NCBI RefSeq assembly: GCF_038561935.1 | Contig: NZ_CP102770.1 | Location: 1,674,001 to 1,738,000 of the forward strand | Direction of reading: 5' to 3' | Length of the DNA: 64,000 nucleotides | From: Myxococcus stipitatus | GTDB taxonomy: Bacteria > Myxococcota > Myxococcia > Myxococcales > Myxococcaceae | In this document: positions 19,740-31,756 of the stretch, piece after piece | Position numbering within the stretch: position 1 is the first letter of the stretch | Layout of the letters: the number at the start of each line of letters is the position of its first letter | The notes under the pieces: generated by a model | Seen by the model: the letters and a program-made list of their open reading frames with translations, nothing else | What the model was told of the DNA's origin: nothing | Database searches by the model: none | Translations under genes and position numbers: made by a program

Positions 19740-20432
19740 TCACTTCTCGAAGCGGTAGCCCAGGCCGCGCACGGTGACGAAGTGGCGCGGCTCCTCCGGG
19801 TTCGGCTCGAACTTGAGGCGCAGCTGGCGCATGAAGTTGTCCACCGTGCGCGCGCTGCCCTCGTAGTGGTAGCCCCACGCGCCGGACAGCAGCTCCTCGC
19901 GGGTGAAGGTGCGGTCCGGATGCGTGAGGAAGTGCGCCAGCAGCTTGAACTCCTGCGCGGTGAGCTCCACGGGCGTCCCCGCGCGCGCCACCGTGCGTGA
20001 GTTCATGTCCACGCGCACGTCGCCGAACGTCACCGGCGGCGCGCCCCCTTGCGTCGGATAGCGGCGGCGCAGCACGGCCTTGATGCGCGCCAGGAGCTCC
20101 TGGAGCCCGAAGGGCTTCACGACGTAGTCATCCGCGCCCAGGTTGAGGCCGAGAATCTTGTCCGTCTCCATCCCCTTGGCGGACAGCACCACCACGGGCG
20201 TGTCGCGGCCTCGCTGGCGCAGCTCCTTGAGCACCTCGTAGCCGTTGAGCTCGGGCAGCATCAGGTCCAGCACCATGAGGTCGGGGGCGTCATCCAGCGC
20301 GCGCTGGAGGCCCGTGCGCCCATCCTGGGCCTGGAGCACCTCGTAGCCCTCGAAGCGCAGGTTCATGGACAGGCCCGCGAGGATGGACAGGTCGTCCTCG
20401 ACCACCAGGATGCGCCGGGTCGCTTCGCTCAT
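19740..20432 (-). CDS. OmpR/PhoB-family response regulator
   Basis: 230 residues. Receiver domain with phospho-acceptor Asp56 ([13 protein letters not shown]), acidic pocket EDD near residue 12 and Lys106 (YVVKPF). A C-terminal winged helix (about 130-228) ends [15 protein letters not shown] and [10 protein letters not shown], typical for OmpR/PhoB DNA binding. The ATG overlaps the stop of the histidine kinase gene by 4 bases, so the two form a cognate pair. The likely targets include its own operon or the divergent cytochrome lipoprotein; this is inferred from position only. Confidence 0.95.
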   Translation of the reverse strand: MSEATRRILVVEDDLSILAGLSMNLRFEGYEVLQAQDGRTGLQRALDDAPDLMVLDLMLPELNGYEVLKELRQRGRDTPVVVLSAKGMETDKILGLNLGADDYVVKPFGLQELLARIKAVLRRRYPTQGGAPPVTFGDVRVDMNSRTVARAGTPVELTAQEFKLLAHFLTHPDRTFTREELLSGAWGYHYEGSARTVDNFMRQLRLKFEPNPEEPRHFVTVRGLGYRFEK

Positions 20433-21958
20433 GACTTCCGCACCGGCAGTTGGATGGTGAACCGGCTGCCGCGGCCGGGCTCGCTCTTCACGGAGATGCG
20501 TCCGCCGTGAGCCTCGACGATTCTCCGGGCGATGGCCAGCCCCAGCCCGCTGCCCTCCGTCGTCCGGGTCATCAGATTGTCCACCCGATAGAAGCGCTCG
20601 AAGATGCGCTTGCGTTCCTTCGACGCGATTCCCACGCCGTTGTCCTCCACCGACAGGTCAATCCACCGCCCCGCCTGGCTCGCGCTCAAGGTGATGCGGC
20701 GGTTCTCCGGCCCGCTGTACTTGTAGGCGTTCTGGAGCAGGTTGAGCAGGGCCCCGGCGACCGAGTCCTTGTCCACGTCCACCCGAGGCAACCCCTGCGC
20801 CACGTCGACCTTCAGGTCCACGGTGCTGTCCATGCGCTGGGTGCGGAAGGCGGCGACCGCCGTGTCCACCACGTCGGCCACGGGCAGGGCCTCGCGCTGG
20901 TACACCTTGCGGCCGCCCTCGATGCGGGACCAGTCCAGCACGCGCTCGATGAAGACGGACAGCCGCTCCGTCTCCCGCGTCAGCATGGTGAGGATCTCCT
21001 GCATCTGCGCGGGGTCCTTGAGCCGGCCCAGCGCGAGCATCTCGATGAACATGCGGATGGATGTCAGCGGCGTGCGCAGCTCATGGCTCACCAGCGAGAC
21101 GAAGTCCGTCTTCATGCGCGACAGCCGCGCCTCGCGGTACAGCACGCGGCCCGTGTAGACGACGCCGAACGTCAGCGTCAGATAGAACAGGCCCAGCAGC
21201 ACGCCGTACACGGCGCGGTTGCGCGTGGAGGCCCGCGCCACCGGGTCCTCGCCCGTGGGCAGCACCACCAGTCGGTAGTCCTGGAGAGGGGCGGGCAGCA
21301 CGCGCTCGGCCAGCCCCTGGGGCCCCAGGGCGCTGGCGCGGGCCTGCGCCACCTCCGACACCAGCTTGCCCACCAGCCCGCTTTCGACCGTCTCTCGAGG
21401 GATGGGCATGAGGCCGATGCGCACCGGCTCGCTGGACACCGCGCGAGGCTCCACGCGCTCCGCCAGCAGCATCTCCAGGGCGCGGACGGACAGCCGGACG
21501 CCGCGCACGACGGCGCCCTGTCGCTGCGTCACCACCACGACGGTGCGCCCCGCCGAGGACAGCGAGAAGCCGGTGGGCGACTCGGGCAACGCGCCCGCCT
21601 CCGGCAGCACCGCGGTCAGCGTCTCCGCCAGCGCGGGGTCCTCGGTGAGCACCCGCCCGCCCTCCAGCTGGAAGGTGCCGTGGGGCTCGGAGAGGATGCG
21701 CCCGTCGGTGGCGACCAGGTTCAGCCTGCCGCCTTCCTCCTCGAGCCGGGCGGAGGCCAGCTGCCGGGGCAGCTCCTGGGACAGCGTCTCCAGCGTCCCT
21801 CGCCAGGCCGACTCCAGCCGCTTCTCCACCGCCGCGCGCTCGTTGATGATGGCCACCACGCCGAAGCCGGACAGGCCCGCGGATGGCAGCACCACCAGGA
21901 CGATGAGCAGCGCGAAGGTGCGCCGGAAGCTGAGGATGACCGAGGAGGGGCGTGACAC
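20429..21958 (-). CDS. Membrane sensor histidine kinase
   Basis: 509 residues from GTG 21958 (GAGGAA just upstream); a further-upstream GTG is possible. One transmembrane helix near residues 14-37 ([20 protein letters not shown]) and a second near 250-275 ([19 protein letters not shown]) flank an extracytoplasmic sensor region of about 200 residues with no recognised fold. Then HisKA with His292 ([10 protein letters not shown]), N box (QNAYKYSG, Asn410), G1 DNGVGI (439) and G2 GSGLGLAIA (469). It autophosphorylates and passes phosphate to the coupled response regulator. The signal is unknown. Confidence 0.93.
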   Translation of the reverse strand: MSRPSSVILSFRRTFALLIVLVVLPSAGLSGFGVVAIINERAAVEKRLESAWRGTLETLSQELPRQLASARLEEEGGRLNLVATDGRILSEPHGTFQLEGGRVLTEDPALAETLTAVLPEAGALPESPTGFSLSSAGRTVVVVTQRQGAVVRGVRLSVRALEMLLAERVEPRAVSSEPVRIGLMPIPRETVESGLVGKLVSEVAQARASALGPQGLAERVLPAPLQDYRLVVLPTGEDPVARASTRNRAVYGVLLGLFYLTLTFGVVYTGRVLYREARLSRMKTDFVSLVSHELRTPLTSIRMFIEMLALGRLKDPAQMQEILTMLTRETERLSVFIERVLDWSRIEGGRKVYQREALPVADVVDTAVAAFRTQRMDSTVDLKVDVAQGLPRVDVDKDSVAGALLNLLQNAYKYSGPENRRITLSASQAGRWIDLSVEDNGVGIASKERKRIFERFYRVDNLMTRTTEGSGLGLAIARRIVEAHGGRISVKSEPGRGSRFTIQLPVRKS

Positions 21959-22217
21959 GTCTTCCTCATTTACCCCCACCTGGGGAAACGCGCTCGTGGC
22001 GTTTCGTCCTGGGGCTCCCGCTCGACTGTCCGCCACCCGCACCCGAGGTGGGAGAGGGCATCGACTTCCGAGGCCCGCTGGTGCAAGCATGGCGGACTCG
22101 CGGGGGAGGCGAGCGACCTGGGCCGGGCGCCATTTCCCCTCCGCGACACGGCGCGGCATTCCCGGTGATGAGTGTGGCGAGCGACATTCTCGCTGGGGAA
22201 GCGCGGGAGGAGACTTC

Positions 22218-24203
22218 ATGAGACGGCACGTTCTGGCCGGGGTGGCGGCGGCGGCGGTGCTGGGACTTTCGGCATGCGAGGACCGGTCCGCGGACGGAGG
22301 GTGGAGCAACTCCTCCGGCACGGTGGCGCTCAGTCGGGATGACGCGTTCCTGTACGTGGTGGACGCGGACAACGGCGTGCTCTCGGTGGTGGAGACCGCG
22401 CGCGGCGAGAAGGTGGGCGAGGTGAAGGTGGGCGTGGGCCCGGAGCGCGTGGTGGTGGGGCCCGACGACACCGTCTACGTCTCCAACCGCGCCGAGCGCA
22501 GCGTCTCCATCATCCGCCGGGGCGACTGGAACGAGGCGGCGCGCGTGACGGTGGGGGTGGAGCCCATGGGCATGGCCGTCTCCCCTCGGGGCGACACGCT
22601 CTTCGTGGTGAACAGCACCGCGCGGACCTCCACCGAGCACGGCACGCTGATGGCCGTGGACACGCGCACGCTGGAGATTCGCTGGGAGCTGGCGGTGGGG
22701 GATGAGCCTCGCGGCATCGCGCTGGTGGACGGCGGGCGCCGCGCGCTCATCAGCCTGTTCCGCCAGGGGGACCTGGTGACGGTGGACCTGGCGGACGCGC
22801 ATCAGCCGCGCCTCCAGCGCGAGCGCACGGACCTGTATGACCGGGCCAACGAGGACCGGGGCGCCATCCTCGGTGACCCGCTGGTCTCGCCCATCTCCTT
22901 CCGTCCCCGAGGCATGGCGGACGTGGTGGTGTCTCCCGACGGCCAGCACGCCTTCGCGCCCATGCGGTGGTCTCGCGAGGACCCGCTGGCGAAGTCGGGC
23001 CCGGCGCGGGGCGAGTCGCTCTATGGCGGCGGAGGTCCGTGCAACGCCTCGGGCGTGGTGGTGCCGGGCCTCGTCACCTTCAAGACGGAGGATGGCTCGC
23101 CTCGGGTGGATGACCTGAACAAGTGCCGCCCCTCGTTCGGCGAGGTGCCGGACTTCCCGGCCTCCACCCTGGTCGGCACGGAGAGCACGCACCCGCTCCA
23201 GGGGCCGGTGGCGGCGGTCGTGGACCCGTCCGGTGAGTGGCTGTTCGTGGTGCATCGCGAGACGGACAACGTGGCCATCCTCCCCACGGGCCGCCGCACG
23301 GGGGATGACCTGGAGAGCACGCGAGGCGGCTCCGTGCGGCAGGTGGTGCGCGTGGGCTCGGGCCCCAGCGGCATCGCGCTGACGCGGGATGGGCGCAAGG
23401 CGTACGTCCACAACGCCTTCGACCACTCGGTGACGACGCTGGTGAATGACGGCTCGGGTGCTCGGACGAATGTTCGCACGGAGGGCTCGCCGCTCTCCCT
23501 CGCGGGGGACACGCTGTCGCCTCAGCAGGTCGTGGGCCGCAAGCTGTTCTACTCCGCGCTCGACTCGCGGATGACGAGCCGCGATGTGTCCGTGTCCTGC
23601 GAGTCCTGTCACCTGGATGGCCGCGAGGACGGCCACGTGTGGGGCTTCCCGGACGGGCCGCGCCAGACGCCCAGCCTCGCGGGGCGCGACGTGACGCGGA
23701 CGGCGCCGTTCCACTGGAGCGGGGAGTTCGCCACGCTGAAGGACTTCCTCGACGCCACGGTGACCAGCCGCATGGGCGGCGGGGTGCTGGACGCGACCCT
23801 GGTGACGCAGCTGTCCGCCTTCATCGACGTGATTCCTGCGCCGGACAATCCCTACCTGGGCGCGGCGCCCACGCCGTCGCAGGCGCGCGGCGCGGAGGTG
23901 TTCAAGAAGGCGGGCTGCGACAGGTGCCACGCGGGGGAGCACTTCACCAACAACGAGCAGGCCGACGTGGGCACCTTCATCATCGAGGGACCTCTCCAGG
24001 ACACGCGGGAGGTCCGCGCGAAGGGGCTGAACACGCCGTCGCTCCTGGGCCTCGCGCGGACCGCGCCCTACCTGCATGACGGCAGCGCGACGTCGCTGAA
24101 GGGGCGGCTCACGGAGCGCCGCCAGTCCACCGCGCACGGCACCACGGCGGGGCTGACGGACGCGGAGATTGACGACCTGGTGGACTACCTGCGCACGCTG
24201 TGA
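22218..24203 (+). CDS. YVTN beta-propeller / dihaem cytochrome c peroxidase-like lipoprotein
   Basis: 661 residues from ATG 22218 (GGGAGGA 8-14 bases upstream). Lipobox GLSAC (Cys20). Residues about 30-430 are a YVTN-type propeller ([46 protein letters not shown]). Residues about 440-661 are a dihaem domain with C461-x2-CH (CESCH) and C567-x2-CH (CDRCH), plus the family motif RQTPSL and [12 protein letters not shown] of MauG/cytochrome c peroxidase-like proteins. An envelope redox enzyme, either a peroxidase or a substrate-oxidising dihaem protein. Divergent from the two-component pair across about 260 bases. Confidence 0.92.
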   Translation: MRRHVLAGVAAAAVLGLSACEDRSADGGWSNSSGTVALSRDDAFLYVVDADNGVLSVVETARGEKVGEVKVGVGPERVVVGPDDTVYVSNRAERSVSIIRRGDWNEAARVTVGVEPMGMAVSPRGDTLFVVNSTARTSTEHGTLMAVDTRTLEIRWELAVGDEPRGIALVDGGRRALISLFRQGDLVTVDLADAHQPRLQRERTDLYDRANEDRGAILGDPLVSPISFRPRGMADVVVSPDGQHAFAPMRWSREDPLAKSGPARGESLYGGGGPCNASGVVVPGLVTFKTEDGSPRVDDLNKCRPSFGEVPDFPASTLVGTESTHPLQGPVAAVVDPSGEWLFVVHRETDNVAILPTGRRTGDDLESTRGGSVRQVVRVGSGPSGIALTRDGRKAYVHNAFDHSVTTLVNDGSGARTNVRTEGSPLSLAGDTLSPQQVVGRKLFYSALDSRMTSRDVSVSCESCHLDGREDGHVWGFPDGPRQTPSLAGRDVTRTAPFHWSGEFATLKDFLDATVTSRMGGGVLDATLVTQLSAFIDVIPAPDNPYLGAAPTPSQARGAEVFKKAGCDRCHAGEHFTNNEQADVGTFIIEGPLQDTREVRAKGLNTPSLLGLARTAPYLHDGSATSLKGRLTERRQSTAHGTTAGLTDAEIDDLVDYLRTL

Positions 24204-24210
24204 CGAGGAC

Positions 24211-24804
24211 TCACGGGGCGCCCGCGTCCGGAGGCGGCGCGGGGGCTCCGGGAGGCACGGGGGCCCCGGGCTGGAACAAGTCCGGGCGCGTGGCGGTGAG
24301 CGCGGCGCGGGCCACATCCAGGGCCTGCTCCGGCTCTCCGCCCAGCCAGGTGACGACGAGCGCGCAGGGCGTGTCGTCATCCCACGTCATCACCTGCAAC
24401 ATGCCTTGCGCGGGGGAGCGGCGCGCGGCGGCGCGGCCGAGCGCGGGAATCTCCTCGCCGCCCGCCTGGAGCGACGGGGCCAGCAGCGCGTGCGGGTCCG
24501 CCTGGGCGTAGTGCGGCCGGCAGTCCCACGTCACCGACACGGTGACGTCCTTCTCGGAGGCGGAGCGGAAGATGCACAGCGGGCCGCAGGTCGGACACGC
24601 GCGCTCCTGCTTCATGGTGAAGCCGGGCAGCATCGCCTCGCGCACGTCCGAGGGGAGCAGCACTTCGCATGAAGGAAGTGTCTCTTGGGTGACGGGCGCC
24701 CGCGCGGGGCCCGCGTCTGTCACCGGCTCCGCCGTGCGTGACCGGCATGCGAGTCCCAGGGCCAGTGTCACCCACAGCGCCGCGCGCCCTCCGCCTGCCC
24801 TCAT
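24211..24804 (-). CDS. Hypothetical lipoprotein
   Basis: 197 residues from ATG 24804 (GAGGAGA 9 bases upstream). Lipobox LGLAC (Cys20). The mature protein contains a Cys-rich central part (ACPTCGPLCIFR) and the C-terminus is Pro/Ala/Gly-rich (PGAPVPPGAPAPPPDAG). The middle reads as an alpha/beta domain (VMTWDDDTPCALVVTWLGG). No family recognised. The stop is seven bases from that of the convergent cytochrome gene. Confidence 0.8.
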   Translation of the reverse strand: MRAGGGRAALWVTLALGLACRSRTAEPVTDAGPARAPVTQETLPSCEVLLPSDVREAMLPGFTMKQERACPTCGPLCIFRSASEKDVTVSVTWDCRPHYAQADPHALLAPSLQAGGEEIPALGRAAARRSPAQGMLQVMTWDDDTPCALVVTWLGGEPEQALDVARAALTATRPDLFQPGAPVPPGAPAPPPDAGAP

Positions 24805-24966
24805 CTGGTGGTCTCTCCTCAGGCGCCCGCCCATCCCTGGCGCGGGGCGGATGGTAGACCGGTGAGGCGGTGTCGCGGAGACGTTTCCCGCCGGCTGCAC
24901 GGTGGGTGGGGGATGGGCATGGCTCGTGTCCTTCCCTCTCCGTGGACTAAGCTGGCGGGCGCGTTC

Positions 24967-25887
24967 ATGCCCCCTGTCCGCCTCCTATTGGTGCCACTCG
25001 CCCTCGTGCTGGGGCCGCCCGCCTGGGCCCAGGCCCCCGTGGCCGCTCCGGCCGCCGCCACTCCCGTGGAGGCGCCCCGACGGAACCAGGCCCCGGACGA
25101 CGCCGCATGGACCGAGTTCCCCGGACGCCCCCCGGAGGCTCCTCCGGGCGCCGTCACCGCTCCGTTGCCGGAGGTCCCCGACCGTCCGCCGCTCCTGCAG
25201 GTGGAGGAAGCGCCTCCGAGAGGAGACACGCGCCCCGCGCTCCCGCCCGAGCTGCCCGCACCCACGCCGGCCCCGGTGCCCAACCGGGTGAGCCTGCTGG
25301 GGGCTCGCACCGTGGGGGCGGGCGGGGTGGCGGTGGGGTTCTCGCTGGGCTTTCCCACGCTGTCGGCGCGCGCCGCCGTAGGGGTGACGTCGCGGTTCGA
25401 CGTGCTGCTGGGGTTCGACAGCCTCTATGGCCTGATGAACGAGGCCCGGCTGGGCTGGCGCTGGAGCGTGCTGGACGGGGGGCCTCGGTGGAGCCTGGGC
25501 GTGGTGATGGAGGCCAGCCACGCGTTCTTCCTGCGGTCAGCCCGCGCGGAGGAGCGGGGCGCGCGCTACGTGACGGGTCGGCGCAACTGGAACGTCATGC
25601 CGGGCCTGGTGGGCACCTTCCAGTTCGAGGGCCACCGCGCCAAGCGGATGTTCCTGGACACGCGCTACCTGCTGACGGTGGACACGGAGCCCACGCAGCG
25701 CACGCCGCTGGGAGGACTGCCTCCCGACCAGGTGTCGGCCAGCGCGTGGACGTTCCGCGTGGGCGCGGAGATGCCGCTGAGCGAGAAAACGTCCTACTTT
25801 GTCTCCGCGGGGGGCGACGTCCGTGGCCGCTCCGTCGACGCGGACTTCATGCCGGTGGTGTCCGTCGGCATCGTCACCGGCCTCTAG
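24967..25887 (+). CDS. Exported protein with probable C-terminal beta-barrel
   Basis: 306 residues from ATG 24967, chosen because it gives a clean signal peptide (LLLVPLALVLGPPAWAQA); an ATG at 24913 is in frame. A Pro/Ala-rich linker runs to about residue 105. The remaining about 200 residues show alternating hydrophobic strands (VAVGFSLGFPTLSARAAVGVTSRFDVLLGF, RMFLDTRYLLTVDTEP) and end with a strand (VVSVGIVTGL), like a small outer-membrane barrel. No porin signature. Function unknown. Confidence 0.75.
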   Translation: MPPVRLLLVPLALVLGPPAWAQAPVAAPAAATPVEAPRRNQAPDDAAWTEFPGRPPEAPPGAVTAPLPEVPDRPPLLQVEEAPPRGDTRPALPPELPAPTPAPVPNRVSLLGARTVGAGGVAVGFSLGFPTLSARAAVGVTSRFDVLLGFDSLYGLMNEARLGWRWSVLDGGPRWSLGVVMEASHAFFLRSARAEERGARYVTGRRNWNVMPGLVGTFQFEGHRAKRMFLDTRYLLTVDTEPTQRTPLGGLPPDQVSASAWTFRVGAEMPLSEKTSYFVSAGGDVRGRSVDADFMPVVSVGIVTGL

Positions 25888-25947
25888 CAGCCCAGGCCGT
25901 TGGCGCGGCAGTGCCCATCTCTTCCACTCTCCTGAGCGAGGTCTTCC

Positions 25948-26949
25948 ATGCGAGGCAGTGTCATCGGCTCCGGCTCTTTCGGTACGGCCCTGGCGAACGT
26001 GCTGGCGGTGAACTGCGAGGAGGTCCGCCTCTGGGGCCGCGAGCAGTCGGTGGTGGACTCCATCAACACCCGGCATGAGAACCCCACCTACCTGCCGGGC
26101 ATCCCCATCTCCGAGCGCGTGCGCGCCACCCGGGACCTGGAGGAGGCGCTGACGGGCTCGGAGCTGGTGGTGCTGGCCACGCCCAGCCACGCCACGCGCG
26201 AGGTGCTGGCCCGCGCCAAGGACTTCCTGCCGAGCCACGTCCCCATCGTCACGGTGTCCAAGGGCATCGAGAACGAGACGCTGCTGACGATGACGGAGCT
26301 GTTGGAGGACTGCCTGCCGGAGTCCTTCCACCCGTACATCGCCGTGCTGTCCGGCCCCAGCTTCGCCAAGGAGCTGGCGCGGCGCATGCCCACGGTGGTG
26401 ACCATCGCGTCACACTGGGACAAGGTGGCGGTGCGCTGCCAGAAGGCGCTCCAGACGGAGACCTTCCGCAGCTACACGTCCACGGACGTGGTGGGCGTGC
26501 AGTACGGCGGCGCGCTGAAGAACGTCATCGCCATCGCCGCGGGCATGGCGGATGGCCTGGGCATGGGCCACAACGCGCGCGCGGCCATCATCACGCGCGG
26601 CCTGGCGGAAATCACCCGGCTGGCGGTGCGCAAGGGCGCCAACCCCCTGACGCTGTCGGGCCTGTCCGGCATGGGCGACCTGGTGCTGACGTGTACGGGT
26701 GAGTTGAGCCGCAACCGTCACGTGGGCATGGAGCTGGGCAAGGGCCGGAAGTTGGAGGACATCCTTTCGCAGATGAAGGAAGTCGCCGAGGGCGTGAAGA
26801 CGGCGCGCAGCGCGCGGGACCTGTCGCTCAAGACGGGCGTGGAGCTGCCCATCTGCCAGCAGGTCTACCTGATTGCCTATGAGGGCAAGAACGCGAAGTC
26901 GGCGGTGGTGGACCTGATGACCCGTCAGCCCAAGTCAGAGCTCGTGTGA
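25948..26949 (+). CDS. gpsA: NAD(P)-dependent glycerol-3-phosphate dehydrogenase
   Basis: 333 residues, the usual length. Reduces dihydroxyacetone phosphate to sn-glycerol 3-phosphate for phospholipid synthesis. N-terminal Rossmann motif GSGSFGTALANVL, then SGPSFAKELARRMPT and the substrate-site block YGGALKNVIAIAAGMADGLG with the catalytic Lys; KGANPLTLSGLSGMGDLVLT near the C-terminus is also diagnostic. GAGG lies ahead of ATG 25948. A stand-alone cytoplasmic enzyme with its own short leader, followed 49 bases later by an MFS gene. Confidence 0.97.
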   Translation: MRGSVIGSGSFGTALANVLAVNCEEVRLWGREQSVVDSINTRHENPTYLPGIPISERVRATRDLEEALTGSELVVLATPSHATREVLARAKDFLPSHVPIVTVSKGIENETLLTMTELLEDCLPESFHPYIAVLSGPSFAKELARRMPTVVTIASHWDKVAVRCQKALQTETFRSYTSTDVVGVQYGGALKNVIAIAAGMADGLGMGHNARAAIITRGLAEITRLAVRKGANPLTLSGLSGMGDLVLTCTGELSRNRHVGMELGKGRKLEDILSQMKEVAEGVKTARSARDLSLKTGVELPICQQVYLIAYEGKNAKSAVVDLMTRQPKSELV

Positions 26950-26998
26950 CGGAGTGGGTGTGCGCGCGGAATGAGGGGCTGTTACAACAACAGTCCTC

Positions 26999-28237
26999 GT
27001 GACCACCGCGTCGGCTGCGTCCCTCTCCTCGTTCCGCGCCTTCCGTCATCGTGAGTTCGTCGCCATGTGGTTGGGGGCGCTGGTCTCCAACGTCGGCACA
27101 TGGATGGAGGTGCTCGCGCTGGGCGTCTTCGTCACGGAGATGACGGGCCGCGCGGAGTGGACGGGCGGTGTCGCGGCGCTCACGTACCTGCCTTCGCTCA
27201 TCCTGTCTCCGCTGGGCGGGGCGCTGGCGGACCGCTTCGACCGGCGCGTGTTCATCGCGGTGTGCGCGCTGGCGCAGGCCCTGCTCGCGGGGGTGCTGGC
27301 CGCGCTGGCCTTCAACGGCCGGCTCACGGTGGAGGCCGTGGCGGTCATCTCCTTCCTCAACGGCTGTGTGCACGTGGTCTCCGGGCCGGGCTTCACCGCG
27401 CTGCTCGCGGGGCTGGTGCCGAAGGAGGACCTGCACAGCGCGCTGACGCTCACGTCCGCGCAGTTCAACCTGGGGCGCATCCTGGGACCGGTGGTGGCGG
27501 CGTGGGGCCTGGCCATGGGCGGCGTGGCCTGGGTGCTCCTGGCGAATGCGTTGTCGTTCAGCGCGGTGTTGCTGGCGGTGGCGCAGGTGAAGGCAGAGGC
27601 GCAGGTCGCGCGGTCCTCGGCGCAGGAGGGCTTCTGGAGTCAGCTCTCCGCGGGGGTGCGCATGGCACGCGGCGACGCGGTGATTTGGGGCGCGATGCTG
27701 GGGTTGTTCATGGTCGCCATCTTCATCTCGCCCTTCATCGCGCTGGTGCCGGTGTTCGCGCTCCAGGTGCTGGGGGCGGGCGCGTCCGCCGCGTCGATGC
27801 TCATCTCGATGCAGGGGCTGGGGGCGCTGTTGGCCTCGGGGCTCGTGGGGCCCCTGTCCGCGAGATGGGGGCGTGAGCGGGTGCTGGACCTCGCGATGGT
27901 GGTGATGGGGCCGGTGACGGCGCTGTACTGGCTGTCGCCCACGTTGCCCGTGGCGATGGGGACGATGTTCGTGGTGGGCGCGTTCTACCTGGTGCTGATC
28001 GCCGGGTTGAACACGCGCTGCCAGGAGCGCACGCCTCGGGAGCTTCAGGGGCGGGTGAGCAGCCTCGCGATGGTGTTGATCAACGTGGGGTACTCATTCG
28101 GCGTCTGGGCGCAGGGCGCGCTCGCGGACCGCGTGGGTGTGCGGCCCATCACGGCGGGCGCCGCCCTGGTGTTCCTGGGCGTGGTGCTCATGGTCCGGCT
28201 GCGGCGCGCGCGGAGCGTGGTGGTCGCGAGCACCTGA
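26999..28237 (+). CDS. MFS exporter (EntS-like group)
   Basis: 412 residues from GTG 26999. About 12 hydrophobic helices; the first begins MWLGALVSNVGTWMEVLALGVFV, and the loop between helices 2 and 3 has the MFS motif GGALADRFDRRV. Sequence style and length fit the MFS_3/EntS group of siderophore or drug exporters. Substrate unknown. No regulator or biosynthetic gene is adjacent, so there is no context clue. Convergent with the winged-helix membrane protein at 28277. Confidence 0.9.
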   Translation: MTTASAASLSSFRAFRHREFVAMWLGALVSNVGTWMEVLALGVFVTEMTGRAEWTGGVAALTYLPSLILSPLGGALADRFDRRVFIAVCALAQALLAGVLAALAFNGRLTVEAVAVISFLNGCVHVVSGPGFTALLAGLVPKEDLHSALTLTSAQFNLGRILGPVVAAWGLAMGGVAWVLLANALSFSAVLLAVAQVKAEAQVARSSAQEGFWSQLSAGVRMARGDAVIWGAMLGLFMVAIFISPFIALVPVFALQVLGAGASAASMLISMQGLGALLASGLVGPLSARWGRERVLDLAMVVMGPVTALYWLSPTLPVAMGTMFVVGAFYLVLIAGLNTRCQERTPRELQGRVSSLAMVLINVGYSFGVWAQGALADRVGVRPITAGAALVFLGVVLMVRLRRARSVVVAST

Positions 28238-28276
28238 CGGGGCAGGGGGCGGTGAGCGTGAACCGCATTCCGTGAC

Positions 28277-28720
28277 TCAGTACCGCCGCGTGTGCGAATC
28301 CGTCGACGCGCCTCGCACGCGCCAGACGGTGAGGCGCTGCGAGTTGGTGTGGCTCACCACCATGCCGTCCACCTGCATCTGCTCCAGCAGGCGGTTCGTC
28401 TTGAGGCGGTCCAGGCCCACGGCCTTCGCCAGCTCGTCACCGGGCATGCCGGTGATGTTGCGGCGCAGCTCGTTGACGATGGCCTTCTTGAACTCGTTCT
28501 TCTGGAGGCCGTCCAGGTCCTGGGTCCTCCAGGCCTGGAGGATGCCCGCGGCGATGAGCACCAACGCGAGAATCGCCACCAGCGGGTAGATGATGTGGCT
28601 GTTCTGCTCCAGCACCTCGAAGTAGCTCGGGGACATGGAGGAGACAGGGCGGGTGTAGTCCGGCGCCGCCTGGGCGAGCAGACCGGAGAGCTGCAAGGTC
28701 GATGCGGAAGAGGTCACCAC
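28277..28720 (-). CDS. Membrane-anchored winged-helix-like small protein
   Basis: 147 residues from GTG 28720 (an in-frame ATG lies at 28636). One transmembrane helix (YPLVAILALVLIAAGILQAW, about 44-63) is followed by a basic soluble domain (EFKKAIVNELRRNITGMPGDELAKAVGL, then TNRLLEQMQVDGMVVSHTN) resembling a winged helix. A small membrane-tethered DNA- or protein-binding module is plausible but no family was recognised. Confidence 0.75.
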   Translation of the reverse strand: MVTSSASTLQLSGLLAQAAPDYTRPVSSMSPSYFEVLEQNSHIIYPLVAILALVLIAAGILQAWRTQDLDGLQKNEFKKAIVNELRRNITGMPGDELAKAVGLDRLKTNRLLEQMQVDGMVVSHTNSQRLTVWRVRGASTDSHTRRY

Positions 28721-28772
28721 GGCCCCCCGATGTTAGGGGGAGCCGTGCCTGCCCGGCAACCCGGACCGGACT

Positions 28773-30464
<1,692 letters not shown>

Positions 30465-30590
30465 TTGGGCACTTTATACGGAGCCTTCTCCAGGTGGCTG
30501 ACACACTCGTCCTCCGGCCGGAGGGGCCGGAACCTTATTGAACACACGGGCCTTGCCCCCTGTTTCCATTTCCGTCCTACGCTGCGGCGC

Positions 30591-31718
30591 GTGAGTCACT
30601 CGGGACGTAACGCCCTGCGCGCCGCGAAGCGCGTGGTCGTGAAGATCGGCACCAACGCCCTCACCCATGCCACCGGTCGCTTCAACCGCGAGCACTTCGA
30701 GGCGCTGGGCAGGGACCTGCTGTGGGCTGCGCAGGGCCGCGAGCTCGTGGTCGTCTCCAGCGGCGCCATCGCCCTGGGCGTGGAGCGGCTGGGCCTGGCC
30801 GCTCGCCCTCGGGATATCCCAGGCAAGCAGGCCTGCGCCGCGGTGGGGCAGAGCCGGCTGATGCAGGCCTACGAGGACGTCTTCGGAGGGCAGGGGCAGC
30901 CCGTCGCCCAGGTGCTCCTCACCCACGAGGACATGCGCGACCGGCGGCGCTACCTCAACGTGAAGCACACGCTGGAGCGGCTGCTGTCCGCTCGCGTGGT
31001 GCCGGTCATCAACGAGAACGACACCGTCTCCGTGGATGAGCTGAAGTTCGGCGACAACGACACCCTCGCGGGTCTGGTGGCGGGGGTCGTGGAGGCGGAT
31101 GCGCTCGTCCTTCTCTCCGACGTGGATGGGTTGCACACCGCGGACCCTCGCCGCGACGCGAGCGCGAGGTTGCTGGAGACGGTGGAGGAGGTGACACCCG
31201 AGGTGCTCGCGCTCGCGGGTGGCACGTCCAGCGGCGTGGGCACCGGCGGCATGGCGACCAAGGTGCGCGCCGCCTCCAGCGCCGCGGAGCAGGGCATCCG
31301 AAGTGTCATCACCTCGGGGGCGGAGCCCGGTCGGCTGCGCGCCGTGCTGGGAGGCGAGCCGGTGGGGACACTCTTCGAGCCCACGGGCGCGCGCCGGGGC
31401 TCCCGCGCCGCGTGGATTGCCCATGCCCTCCGGCCGCAGGGCACGCTCCGAGTGGACGCGGGGGCGCGCGACGCCATCGTCCAGGGCAAGCGCAGCCTGC
31501 TGCCCAGCGGCGTGCGGAGCGTGGAGGGAGACTTTGATCGCGGCGACCCCGTGGATCTGGCGGACGAGTCCGGCGAGGTGTTCGCGCGCGGCCTCGCGTC
31601 GTACGACGCGCAGGAGCTCCGGCGCATCGCGGGGCGGCGCACCTCCGACATCGAGTCGGTCCTGGGCTATCGCTACCTGGACGAAGCCGTGCACCGCGAC
31701 GACCTGGCGGTGCTCTAG
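30591..31718 (+). CDS. proB: Glutamate 5-kinase with PUA domain
   Basis: 375 residues from GTG 30591, the expected start relative to the kinase motif RVVVKIGTNAL. Catalyses the first step of proline synthesis, ATP plus glutamate to glutamyl 5-phosphate. Amino-acid-kinase motifs: VVSSGAIALGV, INENDTVS, DNDTLAGLVA, LLSDVDGLHTADP and GTGGMATKVRAA. The C-terminal about 100 residues are a PUA domain (DRGDPVDLADESGEVFARGLASY). proA is not next to it here. Divergent from hflX over 126 bases. Confidence 0.95.
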   Translation: MSHSGRNALRAAKRVVVKIGTNALTHATGRFNREHFEALGRDLLWAAQGRELVVVSSGAIALGVERLGLAARPRDIPGKQACAAVGQSRLMQAYEDVFGGQGQPVAQVLLTHEDMRDRRRYLNVKHTLERLLSARVVPVINENDTVSVDELKFGDNDTLAGLVAGVVEADALVLLSDVDGLHTADPRRDASARLLETVEEVTPEVLALAGGTSSGVGTGGMATKVRAASSAAEQGIRSVITSGAEPGRLRAVLGGEPVGTLFEPTGARRGSRAAWIAHALRPQGTLRVDAGARDAIVQGKRSLLPSGVRSVEGDFDRGDPVDLADESGEVFARGLASYDAQELRRIAGRRTSDIESVLGYRYLDEAVHRDDLAVL

Positions 31719-31756
31719 CTCCGGGCGCGGCGATTCGAGAGGAGCGCGACTGCTCG

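Noticed and set aside
21966..24380. 804-codon antisense frame across the cytochrome lipoprotein
   Set aside because: Low-complexity translation; the plus strand carries two CxxCH motifs and a lipobox.
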